DNA from: Treponema sp.
GTDB lineage: Bacteria; Spirochaetota; Spirochaetia; Treponematales; Treponemataceae
Direction: 5' to 3'
Length of the DNA: 46,901 nt
Assembly: GCA_017550685.1 (NCBI GenBank)
Contig: JAFZOJ010000147.1
Span: forward strand, 1 to 46,901
Part shown: in pieces, positions 16,774 to 25,315 of the stretch
Layout of the letters: each line of letters opens with the position of its first letter
How positions within the stretch are numbered: the stretch's first letter is position 1
Program-made: the position numbers and the translations under genes
The notes under the pieces: model-generated
What the model saw: the letters and a program-made list of their open reading frames with translations, nothing else
What the model was told of the DNA's origin: nothing
Databases searched by the model: none

Positions 16774-17475
16774 TTATGGATATTCAATCAGCCAGTGTGC
16801 ATATGCATTAAGTATTGTTGTGTCTCCGCTTTTTGTAATGCGGTTTTCCCTTGCGTCATAAAGGTGAATGTGCCCGTGAACCATAAGAGAAGGCTTGAAC
16901 TTCTGGATAAACCAGTTAAAGCATTCAAAACCCTTGTGGCACGGATCTTCCTTGTCATGAATATGCCGCGGACTGGCGTGGGTCAGCAGAATGTCCAGGT
17001 ATCTGCCGTATCGTATTTTATTTCTGATGAGGGCCGGAACCATCATCAAAAGTCTGAGCTTCATCTGTCGTTCGGTATACTGATTAAGTCCCTTGTTATA
17101 CATTAAGGAACCGGAAACCCCCGCAATAAGGAGCGGAGTGCGTTTTCCTGTTTTTGGGTCTGTATAGGCAAGGCTGTTGTCTTTAAGTACCTTAAAGCCT
17201 GCGTAAGTACCGCCGTGACCATAATAAGCGTCTCTTGCCTGTTGAACTTCGGAAGGAACAAAGGATGCGGATTTATGGTAATGTGAAAAATCATTAAGAT
17301 TGTGGTTGCCGAATACAAAATAGGTAGGCTTATTGAGCATTGTAACTATAAAATCAACATAATCCAGCGGTAAATCGCCTGCGCACAATACAAGGTCAAC
17401 ATCAGAAAAAACTTGCTTTACATTCTGATTGTATATAAGAGGATCTACATAGTCCGAAACGCAGAGAATTTTCAT
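16774..17475 (-). CDS. Calcineurin-like metallophosphoesterase with altered motif I
   Basis: A 233-residue soluble protein of the small metallophosphoesterase family. Visible blocks are VLCAGDLP (GD), VFGNHN (GNH with Asn where Asp or Glu is usual), LLTHASP and VHGHIHLY (GHxH). The first block, normally D-x-H, reads CVSDYVDPLIYN, so the usual His is absent. That could mean altered metal binding or a changed substrate, though most other ligands remain. It starts right after the TPR-Mrr stop (TAA then ATG) and precedes the ParB-like gene by 10 bases, indicating translational coupling in a three-gene operon. Substrate unknown. Confidence 0.82.
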   Translation of the reverse strand: MKILCVSDYVDPLIYNQNVKQVFSDVDLVLCAGDLPLDYVDFIVTMLNKPTYFVFGNHNLNDFSHYHKSASFVPSEVQQARDAYYGHGGTYAGFKVLKDNSLAYTDPKTGKRTPLLIAGVSGSLMYNKGLNQYTERQMKLRLLMMVPALIRNKIRYGRYLDILLTHASPRHIHDKEDPCHKGFECFNWFIQKFKPSLMVHGHIHLYDARENRITKSGDTTILNAYAHWLIEYP

Positions 17476-18849
17476 TTATTCTGTAGAGCCAGCACTGGAA
17501 AGAACTGATTCAAGTTTGATTTTATCTATAAGCTCCAGAGGACGACCTTCTGCCGTATGTCTTGCGGCATTGGAATATCCCGAAGATGAAAATAAGAATG
17601 CTTTCTGACAGTTAGAAGATTTCATTGCATCCAGGGTTTCGCGTACAATGTCGTCTTCTACAGGATTTGGTTCGCGGAAGAAACGGAACATAGAGGTCTG
17701 CTTGCGCATATTTCTCCAGCCTTCGGTTGCCTTGTCGGTTCCGATAATCTGGCAGCCCCATTTCATGCCGTTACAGGAAACTGCCTGGTGCTTAAGGGCT
17801 TTTTCTACAGCATTCTTGCAGATTATATTGAATTCTTCGTTGCTGCAGGTAAGGTAATCCTTAAGATAGTCGTTTGCCTGAAGGTCTTTATATTCAGAAA
17901 GCTTGGCAGAAACATCGCGGAATGCCTTGTTGCGCTTGTAAATCTGTTCCCACTGTTCAATTGCCTTATCAATCTGACGGCTCTTTTCGTAGCAGGTAGC
18001 CAGGAAATAGCGGGCATAAAGGGTTTCGCCGTTAAGATTTTCTTTATCAAGTTCAATGGCACGCTGAAAATCAAGGGCTGCGTTATCATAGCGGTTGGCA
18101 AGCATATAGCATGAACCGTGTTCAATAATAGCCTTCTGCTTGATTTCAGGGTCACGCTGTGCTTTTTCAAAGGATTTTATGGCAGCTCCAAGGTCCTTGC
18201 CGTCTTTTTCGATTTTTCCAAGATAATAATAGGAAGAATATGTGTCCGGGCTAAGCTTAATTGCTATATCAATTTCTTTTTTAGCTTCGCCAAAGTTCTT
18301 TGTTCTGTAATGCATAAGACCAATTTCGGCATGAGCCTTGGCATGTCTTGTATTGAGCATAACGGCCTTCTGCATAAAGCCCATTGCTATATCATAACGG
18401 TTTGCTTCTTCGTAAAGGTGGCCTGCATTATAAAAGTTTTCTGCATTGCGGGGCTCAAGCTTGGTCAAAAGAAGGAAGTTTTTAAGTGCTTCCTGCAGCT
18501 GGTTGTATTTCATGAGCAGCTGTGCATATTCCTGGCGGAAAGGAAGCTCGTCAAGCTGTGGTCCAAAAAGGGCGTTTTCATTAACAAGCTTATATTCAAT
18601 AATGGCAAGCTCAGGTTTATTTTCTTTAAGGTAGGCTTTTCCAAGGTAATAGTGTGCTATAAAGTTTTTAGGGTCCTTGGCCAGAATCTGCTTGGCTATT
18701 TTGATGGCATTCTGTGTTTTTCCCTGTTTGATAAGCTTTGGAATGGAGTCTACTTTCTTAGGCGCAATCGAGCTTTTGATTATGAAAAAAACTAATCCTA
18801 TTATAAAGACAGCCAGAACACATACTGCAACTATTGCAAAGGGACTCAT
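17476..18849 (-). CDS. Membrane TPR protein with Mrr-like C-terminal domain
   Basis: A 457-residue protein with an N-terminal helix (about 3-25, IVAVCVLAVFIIGLVFFII) that would anchor it with a cytoplasmic body. About 35-320 hold tetratricopeptide repeats (AHYYLGKAYLKENKPELAI, ENFYNAGHLYEEANRYDIA, AHAEIGLMHYRTKNFGEAK and others). The last 110 residues end in KAFLFSSSGYSNAARHTA and PLELIDKIKLESVL, matching the closing strands of Mrr-type restriction endonuclease-like domains. I cannot find the catalytic Asp and QxK in their usual places; RKQTSMFRFF stands where the Q-x-K strand should be. It may therefore be a binding module. Good GGAGG before the ATG. Confidence 0.8.
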   Translation of the reverse strand: MSPFAIVAVCVLAVFIIGLVFFIIKSSIAPKKVDSIPKLIKQGKTQNAIKIAKQILAKDPKNFIAHYYLGKAYLKENKPELAIIEYKLVNENALFGPQLDELPFRQEYAQLLMKYNQLQEALKNFLLLTKLEPRNAENFYNAGHLYEEANRYDIAMGFMQKAVMLNTRHAKAHAEIGLMHYRTKNFGEAKKEIDIAIKLSPDTYSSYYYLGKIEKDGKDLGAAIKSFEKAQRDPEIKQKAIIEHGSCYMLANRYDNAALDFQRAIELDKENLNGETLYARYFLATCYEKSRQIDKAIEQWEQIYKRNKAFRDVSAKLSEYKDLQANDYLKDYLTCSNEEFNIICKNAVEKALKHQAVSCNGMKWGCQIIGTDKATEGWRNMRKQTSMFRFFREPNPVEDDIVRETLDAMKSSNCQKAFLFSSSGYSNAARHTAEGRPLELIDKIKLESVLSSAGSTE

Positions 18850-18987
18850 GGCTTTTCCTCCTCCAAAAACTTTTTGGTTACTTAAACTTTAGTTATTGGT
18901 TATAATATATAAAAAAATATAGTAAATTTATATAGCACCGATAATAAGAATATTAAATTTAAATCCTTATGTCAAAGGGGTTTGCAT

Positions 18988-19806
18988 ATGAATAGGAAAT
19001 ATATTTTTTACGCTGTAGTTTTCTCTTTTTTGATGTGTACAGGTACTGCAGCATTATTTGCCGAAAGCGAAGGCGAAAAGCTTTTTAAAAGCAATAGACC
19101 TGCAGAAGCACTGCTTTTTCTGGAGGATGAAATAAAGAACGGAACAGCCTCTTCTGCTGCGTGGAATTACCTTGGGCTTGCATATTTTCAGACAGGAGAC
19201 TATCAGAACTCTGTAGATGCATTTGCAAGAGGACTTAAGGTGCCTTCTACAAACAAAAAGATTCTTGCCTTTAACCAGGGAAATGCTTATTATGCAATGG
19301 GTGACTATGAAAATGCCGCAAAAAGCTATACACTTGCATTATCTGCAGATCCAAAGTTTACACAGGCTTTATTAAACCGTGCAAATTCAAATCTTATGGC
19401 TCAGAAGTATCCGGAGACTATTACGGATTATGAACGTTTTATTGTTATGGAGCCACAGGATCCGCAAAGACCGCAGATAGAGCAGCTTCTTGCACTTTTA
19501 AAGCAGGAGGTTGTGCGCCAGGAAGAAGAAGCACGTGTTGCAGCCGAAGAAGCCGCACGCATTGCCGAAGAAGAAAGGCGTATGGCCGAGGAGCTTGCCC
19601 GCCAGAGGGAAGAGGAAGAAAGGCTTGAAGCAGAAAGACGTGCCGAAGAGGAGCGTCTTGCAGAACAAAGGCGTGCAGAAGAAGCTGAGCGCCGCCGTAA
19701 GCTGCTGGAGGATGTTGCAAATTCCCTGCAGAATACGGATTCTACAAACATGACATCGGGTACAGAAGACCTGATCGATTATGATTTTGAATCAGAACTT
19801 GATTAA
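18988..19806 (+). CDS. Exported TPR protein with charged coiled-coil tail
   Basis: A 272-residue protein with a signal peptide (YIFYAVVFSFLMCTGTAALFA, likely cut before ESEGE), so periplasmic. About 25-165 carry three or four TPR units (AWNYLGLAYFQTGDYQNSV, KILAFNQGNAYYAMGDYEN, FTQALLNRANSNLMAQKYP). About 170-245 are an uninterrupted Glu/Arg/Ala helix (RQEEEARVAAEEAARIAEE) that should form a coiled coil. A TTG two codons upstream is inside the ribosome-binding region; AAAGGGG sits seven bases before ATG 18988. It is divergent from the TPR-Mrr gene and followed 49 bases later by a larger TPR gene. Likely scaffold for an envelope complex; partner unknown. Confidence 0.85.
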   Translation: MNRKYIFYAVVFSFLMCTGTAALFAESEGEKLFKSNRPAEALLFLEDEIKNGTASSAAWNYLGLAYFQTGDYQNSVDAFARGLKVPSTNKKILAFNQGNAYYAMGDYENAAKSYTLALSADPKFTQALLNRANSNLMAQKYPETITDYERFIVMEPQDPQRPQIEQLLALLKQEVVRQEEEARVAAEEAARIAEEERRMAEELARQREEEERLEAERRAEEERLAEQRRAEEAERRRKLLEDVANSLQNTDSTNMTSGTEDLIDYDFESELD

Positions 19807-19855
19807 ATATGTCATTGTAAGCTGTAAACGAAGTAATCTATAAGAAGGGGAATAT

Positions 19856-21958
19856 ATGGATACAAAAAAAATCATCGACTTTATTAAAAAAAATAAAAAG
19901 CCCATTATCATTATATCAGCTGCAATTATTTTAATAATAATTCTTTTATGTACAGTCAAAGGTTGTTCAAATAAAAGATCATCCGGTGCGCGTACAAATG
20001 TATGCAATCTTGCACGTACCTATGCAGAACGTGGTGAATATGACCGTGCCTTGAACAAGCTTGATGCATATCTTGAAAAGCACGGCGATGATGAAGAAGT
20101 ATGGTCTTTGTGGAATAGTATTCTTGATATGAAAAAGGCCGCAGAAGGTGATGGTTCAGGCAGCTTTGCGGGGCCAAACGGCGGTTATGCAGACCAGCTT
20201 AAGATTGATGTAGATACATCGGGTATTTCAAGTGCAATGCAGGATTCACTTTCTTCGATGAAGGATGCACTGGAAGAATCAAACAAACAGGCAGAAGAAA
20301 ACCGCAGGGCTATGGAATCCCTTATGAAAAGCCAGCAGCAGGCCGAAGAAAGACGACTTGCGGATCAGCAGGCAGAAGCAGCACAGAAAAAAGCTGAAGA
20401 AGAAGCTGCCGCAGAGCTTAAACGCCAGCAGGAAGCAAAGCGTAAGGCAGAAGAAGAAGCCCTTGCAAAGAAAAATGCAGAGCTTAAGAAAAAGATTGAC
20501 GCAGTAAACGAACAGATAAGACAGGGTGAAACTGCCCTTGCCATGGGAAATATTGAAGAAGCCATGAGGCATTTTAATATGGCAGACAGCAGTATTCCTT
20601 CGGAAGCAGGAAGCTCATTCCTTGCATCAAAGGAATCGGAAATTGCTCAGGCCCTTTACGAAGCTGCACAAAAGGCAGATACACCGGAGAAAAAAGCTCA
20701 GCTTATGAATAATGCTGTTGCAATGGCACAAAAGGCAATCAAAGCAAATCCTAAGGATGCGGCTGCACATTACATAATTGCACAGAATGCACTTGATAAT
20801 AAGGATTATAACACTGCGCTTGCCGAAATGAAGGCTGCCGTTCAGTATGATCCTAACAATTACCTTTACTGGTACAACCTTGGAAAGATTCAGTATACAC
20901 TTGGAAAATACAGCGAAGCCGCTTCTTCATTTACAAAGTCCTGCGAGCTCAAGGGAGATTATGCTCCAAGCCGCTATAACCTTGGACTTACACAGAAAAA
21001 GCTTAAAAATGATACTGCCGCCCTTGCTGCATTCCGCAAAACTATTGATATTGATCCTCGCCACGAAAAAGCATATCTGGAAGAAGCAAGAATTCTGGCA
21101 GACCGTCAGGATTATTCCGGGGCAATTGACGCCTATAAATCTGTACTTAAGATAAACAATATCAATGTCCAGGCCGCTATGGGACTTGGAAGCGCATACT
21201 ACCAGAAAAAGAATTATTCCGAAGCCGAAGACAGCTACAGAAGGGCATTAACAATGCTTTCTCCAAGCGAAAACATGACCCTTACAAAATACAATCTTTC
21301 TGCAGTTCTTTTTGATGACGGAAAAATTGCCGACGCCGAAAAATATGCGCGCGAAGCTTACGAAGAAAAGAATTACCTTAAGAACGATGCTTCAAAGGTA
21401 AATGTTGTATATAATTACGCACTTGTGCTTGATAACCAGGGTAAGGTAGATGCCGCAATTCCGGTTTACATGGAAGTTTTAAAGATTAATCCTGACCATG
21501 CCAAGACAAAGATTAATCTTGGTGTAATGTACATTACTCTTGATCCTCCAGAAACCGATATGGCTCTTAACCTGTTTATGCAGGTTTACAAAAACGACAA
21601 GAATAATATCGAAGCAAACAACAACCTGGGTAAAGCATATCTTTTAAAAGAAGATTACGACAATGCAGTTCAATATTACCAGAATGCATTGAGACTTGAT
21701 CCTAAGAGCGATTCTATCCGTGCGAATCTTGCCAAGGCTTATGCTCAGGCAGGAAACTATGATCTTGCAAAATCCACCTATACAGAGCTTTTAAAGACTG
21801 ACAAGCAGAACTGGGATGCCTGTATAGAACTTGCCAAGGTATGCATGCAGCTTGGTGATAACGCCGGTGCAGAAAAATGGCTTGTATACGTTCAGGAAAA
21901 AAATCCATCGTATAAAAAGTCTGAGGTTGCCGGTTTGCTGAACAGTATCGGACAGTAA
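19856..21958 (+). CDS. Large membrane-anchored TPR protein
   Basis: A 700-residue protein with one N-terminal transmembrane helix (about 19-36, PIIIISAAIILIIILLC) followed by KGCSNKR. Residues about 135-215 are a charged coiled coil (EESNKQAEENRRAMESLMK, AEEEAAAELKRQQEAKRK). From about 280 to the C-terminus there are ten or more TPR units (AHYIIAQNALDNKDYNTAL, YWYNLGKIQYTLGKYSEAA, VYNYALVLDNQGKVDAAIP, ANNNLGKAYLLKEDYDNAV). AAGAAGGGG precedes the ATG. The order TM, coiled coil, TPR mirrors the preceding gene, so the two may act together. It converges on mutL with six bases between stops. Confidence 0.85.
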   Translation: MDTKKIIDFIKKNKKPIIIISAAIILIIILLCTVKGCSNKRSSGARTNVCNLARTYAERGEYDRALNKLDAYLEKHGDDEEVWSLWNSILDMKKAAEGDGSGSFAGPNGGYADQLKIDVDTSGISSAMQDSLSSMKDALEESNKQAEENRRAMESLMKSQQQAEERRLADQQAEAAQKKAEEEAAAELKRQQEAKRKAEEEALAKKNAELKKKIDAVNEQIRQGETALAMGNIEEAMRHFNMADSSIPSEAGSSFLASKESEIAQALYEAAQKADTPEKKAQLMNNAVAMAQKAIKANPKDAAAHYIIAQNALDNKDYNTALAEMKAAVQYDPNNYLYWYNLGKIQYTLGKYSEAASSFTKSCELKGDYAPSRYNLGLTQKKLKNDTAALAAFRKTIDIDPRHEKAYLEEARILADRQDYSGAIDAYKSVLKINNINVQAAMGLGSAYYQKKNYSEAEDSYRRALTMLSPSENMTLTKYNLSAVLFDDGKIADAEKYAREAYEEKNYLKNDASKVNVVYNYALVLDNQGKVDAAIPVYMEVLKINPDHAKTKINLGVMYITLDPPETDMALNLFMQVYKNDKNNIEANNNLGKAYLLKEDYDNAVQYYQNALRLDPKSDSIRANLAKAYAQAGNYDLAKSTYTELLKTDKQNWDACIELAKVCMQLGDNAGAEKWLVYVQEKNPSYKKSEVAGLLNSIGQ

Positions 21959-21964
21959 TGTTTT

Positions 21965-23800
21965 TTAAGTTCGCTTTACAAGTTCAAATAACTTTTCGCG
22001 AGATATAACTGTGTATATAGGTCTTCCATGAGGGCAGTGCGGGTCTTCAAGCGTAAATGCCTGTTCCACAAGCCGCGCTGCAGTTTCATCATCAAGTACA
22101 TATCCGTCCTTAACAGCCGCCTTGCATGCTGTCATTGCGGCTACAGAACGGATTATCTGCTCGGGCTCTACATTCTTTACAAAAATCAATGAACGTAAAT
22201 CATACTCAGTTCCGGTCCAGCGCTCAGGAATGGATGTAATTTCCCAGTAGCCGTCTTCTTTTTTTTCTGCATCAAAACCAATCTGTGCAAGTCTTTCCTT
22301 AAGCTTTTCCAGCTGGTTATCCTGAGCTTTTGATTCTGTGCGGATTTTATATGGTATTAAAAGAGACTGCCTGCCGCCCTGGCTTGCCATAATCTTGTCA
22401 AAAAGAATTCGTTCGTGGACGGCATGCTGGTCAATTATATAAAGGCTGTTGTTTTTTTCTGCCAGCAGGAAGGTGCCGAGTGCAGGGCCTATGTATCTTA
22501 TTTTTGGTTTTTCTTCCTGTGTTGCAGTAAACTCCTTAGAAAAAGACTGCAATGCTTCTTCTGCCAGGTCTGAAACCTTCTTTGCCGCAGAAGGCATAAA
22601 CTTAGACCGCAGGTCGTGAACATAAGTGCTCCCTGAGCTTGTAGAAGCGCTGCTATACTGAATATGCCTTTGATAATTGTCCTTTTGTACAGCAGCGGTC
22701 CCTGTGGTCCCTGTGGTCCCTGAGCTTGTCGAAGGGGTCGAAGGGATCGAAGGGCTCTCAAAAACAGGTTCATCCGCAGGCTTATCATTTACAAAATTCT
22801 GATATGTATAATTGTGATAAAACGCACGTAAAGAAGAGCTTATTCCATGGTGAATATCAGAGATATCAGAAAACCTTGCCTCTCGTTTTGCCGGATGAAT
22901 ATTAAAATCTATGAGCTTTGGATTTACCTGAACAAAAACACAGGCAACAGGGTAGGTTCCGTTTGGAAAAAATCCCTGTCCGCCATATTCAACTGCCTGC
23001 ACAAGCGAATATTCCTGAATGCGTCTTCCGTTTGCATAAATAAAAATGTCTTTTTTGCTGGAACGGCTTACTGCAGGTTCACCTGTTATTACCGTAAAGC
23101 TCCAGTCAGGTTCGCTGCCACCGGCACTGCCTTTTACCTCGTAAAAAAGATTTCTGTCATATTCATAACGGTTTGCATCTACAAATCTGTCGCGTAAGCT
23201 CTGTCCCGCAGGAAGATCCAGCTTAACTTCTCCGTCAGAAATAAAACGGAAAGCAATGTCGGGTCTTGCCATAGCTTTTTCTATAAATGTATTACGGCAC
23301 ATTAAACCTTCGGTAGCGGGGCGCTTTAAAAATTGTCTACGGGCAGGGTAGTTTTCAAAAACTCCTTCTACCTGTACGATTGTTCCGTTTACCGGTGTAA
23401 CGGCCTGCAGATTATGGTCTGTTGTAATGCTGGCACTCATTTTCCAGCCGCCGCTTGTTATGCAAAGTCTTGCCGCAGCCGCAATAGAAGCCAGTGCTTC
23501 TCCACGAAAACCCAGTGTCGAAAGATTCAATAAATCTATTTCTGTAGAAATTTTGCTAGTTGCATGAGGGCGGGCACAGTTGATAAGGTCTTCCTTAGTC
23601 ATGCCGCAGCCGTTATCATTTACGCGTATTTTTTCTATACCGCCGCCTGCAATTTCGACCGTAATTGAATCTGCCCCTGAGTCTATGGCATTATCCATAA
23701 GCTCGCGCACAATGGCATTAGGCCTGTCAATTACCTCTCCGGCGGCAATTTTGCGTGCAACTTCTGCATTTAAGGTTCGTACCGGGTTATTTACACTCAT
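21965..23800 (-). CDS. mutL: DNA mismatch repair protein MutL
   Basis: A 611-residue mismatch-repair ATPase and matchmaker. The GHKL domain has AGEVIDRPNAIVRELMDNAIDSGAD, DNGCGM, GFRGEALASIA and FNIHPAKREARF. A linker of about 100 residues (330-420), rich in Ser, Thr and Pro, contains translated palindromic repeats. The C-terminal domain carries endonuclease-type marks: DQHAVHERILFD, ACKAAVKDG and CPHGRPIY. The DQHA motif has Asp where the second Glu of DQHAx2Ex4E is expected. These marks suit a nicking MutL, and no mutH is in the window. It overlaps xseB by four bases, forming xseA-xseB-mutL. Confidence 0.95.
   Translation of the reverse strand: MSVNNPVRTLNAEVARKIAAGEVIDRPNAIVRELMDNAIDSGADSITVEIAGGGIEKIRVNDNGCGMTKEDLINCARPHATSKISTEIDLLNLSTLGFRGEALASIAAAARLCITSGGWKMSASITTDHNLQAVTPVNGTIVQVEGVFENYPARRQFLKRPATEGLMCRNTFIEKAMARPDIAFRFISDGEVKLDLPAGQSLRDRFVDANRYEYDRNLFYEVKGSAGGSEPDWSFTVITGEPAVSRSSKKDIFIYANGRRIQEYSLVQAVEYGGQGFFPNGTYPVACVFVQVNPKLIDFNIHPAKREARFSDISDIHHGISSSLRAFYHNYTYQNFVNDKPADEPVFESPSIPSTPSTSSGTTGTTGTAAVQKDNYQRHIQYSSASTSSGSTYVHDLRSKFMPSAAKKVSDLAEEALQSFSKEFTATQEEKPKIRYIGPALGTFLLAEKNNSLYIIDQHAVHERILFDKIMASQGGRQSLLIPYKIRTESKAQDNQLEKLKERLAQIGFDAEKKEDGYWEITSIPERWTGTEYDLRSLIFVKNVEPEQIIRSVAAMTACKAAVKDGYVLDDETAARLVEQAFTLEDPHCPHGRPIYTVISREKLFELVKRT
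22628..22755. repeat. Palindromic repeats with 9-bp expansions inside mutL
   Basis: Two copies of a short palindrome lie in the mutL linker: CTCCCTGAGCTTGTAGAAGC at 22629-22648 and GTCCCTGAGCTTGTCGAAGG starting at 22716. The second is bordered on the left by GGTCCCTGT, GGTCCCTGT, GGTCCCTGA (22697-22723) and on the right by TCGAAGGGG, TCGAAGGGA, TCGAAGGGC (22729-22755). Both arms are thus amplified three times in nine-base steps, which preserves the mutL frame (STPSTSSG and TTGTTG in protein). Confidence 0.85.
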
Positions 23801-24054
23801 TTTCTGGTTCCGTTAACCTCGCCCTGTTCAGAAAAATCATCAAACTGAGGCTTGTTTCCGTTTTCCATTGGCTCCGGCTCATTCATAAGAATCTGAACCT
23901 TGCCTTCAATTTCATCAAGCTGTTTTTCCATGCCAGCCGCAAGCTTAATTCCTTCCTCAAAATCCTTAAGGGCATCTTCAAGAGAAATATCGCTTCGCTT
24001 TATGTCCATTGTAAGCTGCTCAAGCTTGTTTAAGTTTTCTTCAAATGTGTTCAT
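23797..24054 (-). CDS. xseB: Exodeoxyribonuclease VII small subunit
   Basis: An 85-residue helical protein matching the whole small subunit: FEENLNKLEQLTMDIKRSDISLEDALKDFEEGIKLA, then helix KQLDEIEGKVQIL. It binds XseA, giving the enzyme that degrades single-stranded DNA from both ends. It overlaps xseA by four bases and mutL by four bases, so all three are translationally coupled. The last 20 residues (EPMENGNKPQFDDFSEQGE) form a polar tail beyond the conserved helices. Confidence 0.93.
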   Translation of the reverse strand: MNTFEENLNKLEQLTMDIKRSDISLEDALKDFEEGIKLAAGMEKQLDEIEGKVQILMNEPEPMENGNKPQFDDFSEQGEVNGTRK

Positions 24055-25256
24055 TCTATCACCTTTGCCTTTATTTTGCCCTGAGCCGGTGTAATCGTTA
24101 GCGTAGCTCCCGTCTGCACCTGACCGGCACTTCTAATAATATTTCCATTTTCATCGCAGACCATAGAATAGCCGCGTTTAAATATAGTTTCCGGACTTGC
24201 ATTTTCTAAAATTGTCTTATATCCGTCCAATTTTACCCTGTAGTCCCGTATTTTTGCCTTGATTTCGTCTGTTAAATCTGTTTTTGCCCTGTCAAACCTG
24301 TTCAAAAGCGGCTGCTGAATGCTTCTGAATCTCAATTCCAGAGAAGAAGGGTCAAAGGTTTTAATCAAAAGGCGCTTGTTGTCAATTTTTCCCTTGATAT
24401 TTTCATAAAGCTCGGAACGATACTCTGCAATCTGCTGTGTAATATCACTCAAAAGCGGAACTGCAATCTCTGCCGCCGCAGAAGGAGTTGCCGCCCTGCA
24501 GTCTGCCGCATAATCACTCAAAGCCCAGTCAATATCGTGTCCTACAGCAGAAATAACCGGAATTGAAGAACCTGCAATTGCACGAACGACATTTTCATCA
24601 CTAAACGGAAGCAGATCTTCTATAGAACCGCCGCCTCTGCCAACAATAAGAATGTCGCAGAGCTTATAAAAATTGGCAATTTCTATCATTTTTATGATTG
24701 ATGGAGCCGCTTCTTCTCCCTGCACAACAGCCGGAAGCACAATAACGTTCATTGTTCTGTTTCTGCGTCCTGTTACCTGAAGAATATCGCGGATTGCAGC
24801 ACCGTTTGGACTTGTAACAACACCAATTGTCTGAGGAAACTGTGGAAGTGATTTTTTCCTTGAATCATCAAAAAGGCCTTCGGCTGCAAGCTTCTGCTTA
24901 CGCTGTTCAAGCATCATCAGAATGTTTCCAGAGCCTGCCGCTTCCATCTTGTTTACAATAAGCTGGTAGTTTCCATGCGGTGCATAAACCGAAATATTAC
25001 CCGTACAGCGGACCTTGTCTCCATCTTTTGGCTTAAAATTAAGCGAGTAGGCCGCACCCCTGAACATTACGGAACGCAGCTGGGAATCGTTATCCTTGAG
25101 AGTAAAATAAATATGACCGGCGCTGGAAGGTTTAAAATTGGAAATTTCGCCTTCGACAGTTATAGTTCTGAATGCACCTTCAAGAATTTCTTTTATATAT
25201 GAAGTAATCTGCGTTACAGAAAAGACTTGATTAAGCAGTGTCTGAGCGTTTTCCAT
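24051..25256 (-). CDS. xseA: Exodeoxyribonuclease VII large subunit
   Basis: A 401-residue catalytic subunit. The N-terminal OB fold has FRTITVEGEISNFKPSSAGHIYFTLKD and VRCTGNISVYAPHGNYQL. The catalytic core shows LPQFPQTIGVVTSPNGAAIRDILQ, ILIVGRGGGSIEDLLPFSDE and the pair SAVGHDIDW, DYAADCRAATPSAAAE. The C-terminal coiled coil and the closing GYSMVCDENGNIIRS are normal for the family. It begins the xseA-xseB-mutL operon and is divergent from the radical SAM operon; only 59 bases separate the two starts, so their promoters are close or overlapping. Confidence 0.95.
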   Translation of the reverse strand: MENAQTLLNQVFSVTQITSYIKEILEGAFRTITVEGEISNFKPSSAGHIYFTLKDNDSQLRSVMFRGAAYSLNFKPKDGDKVRCTGNISVYAPHGNYQLIVNKMEAAGSGNILMMLEQRKQKLAAEGLFDDSRKKSLPQFPQTIGVVTSPNGAAIRDILQVTGRRNRTMNVIVLPAVVQGEEAAPSIIKMIEIANFYKLCDILIVGRGGGSIEDLLPFSDENVVRAIAGSSIPVISAVGHDIDWALSDYAADCRAATPSAAAEIAVPLLSDITQQIAEYRSELYENIKGKIDNKRLLIKTFDPSSLELRFRSIQQPLLNRFDRAKTDLTDEIKAKIRDYRVKLDGYKTILENASPETIFKRGYSMVCDENGNIIRSAGQVQTGATLTITPAQGKIKAKVIE

Positions 25257-25315
25257 AGTCTATATTTTATCTTAATTCCATTAACTTGTGCAACCAATTG
25301 CCGATAAACAAGTTG

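Noticed and set aside
18118..18795. 225-codon plus-strand frame opposite the TPR-Mrr gene
   Set aside because: Antisense shadow; Phe/Cys/Lys-rich product without domain features, while the minus-strand frame has clear TPRs.
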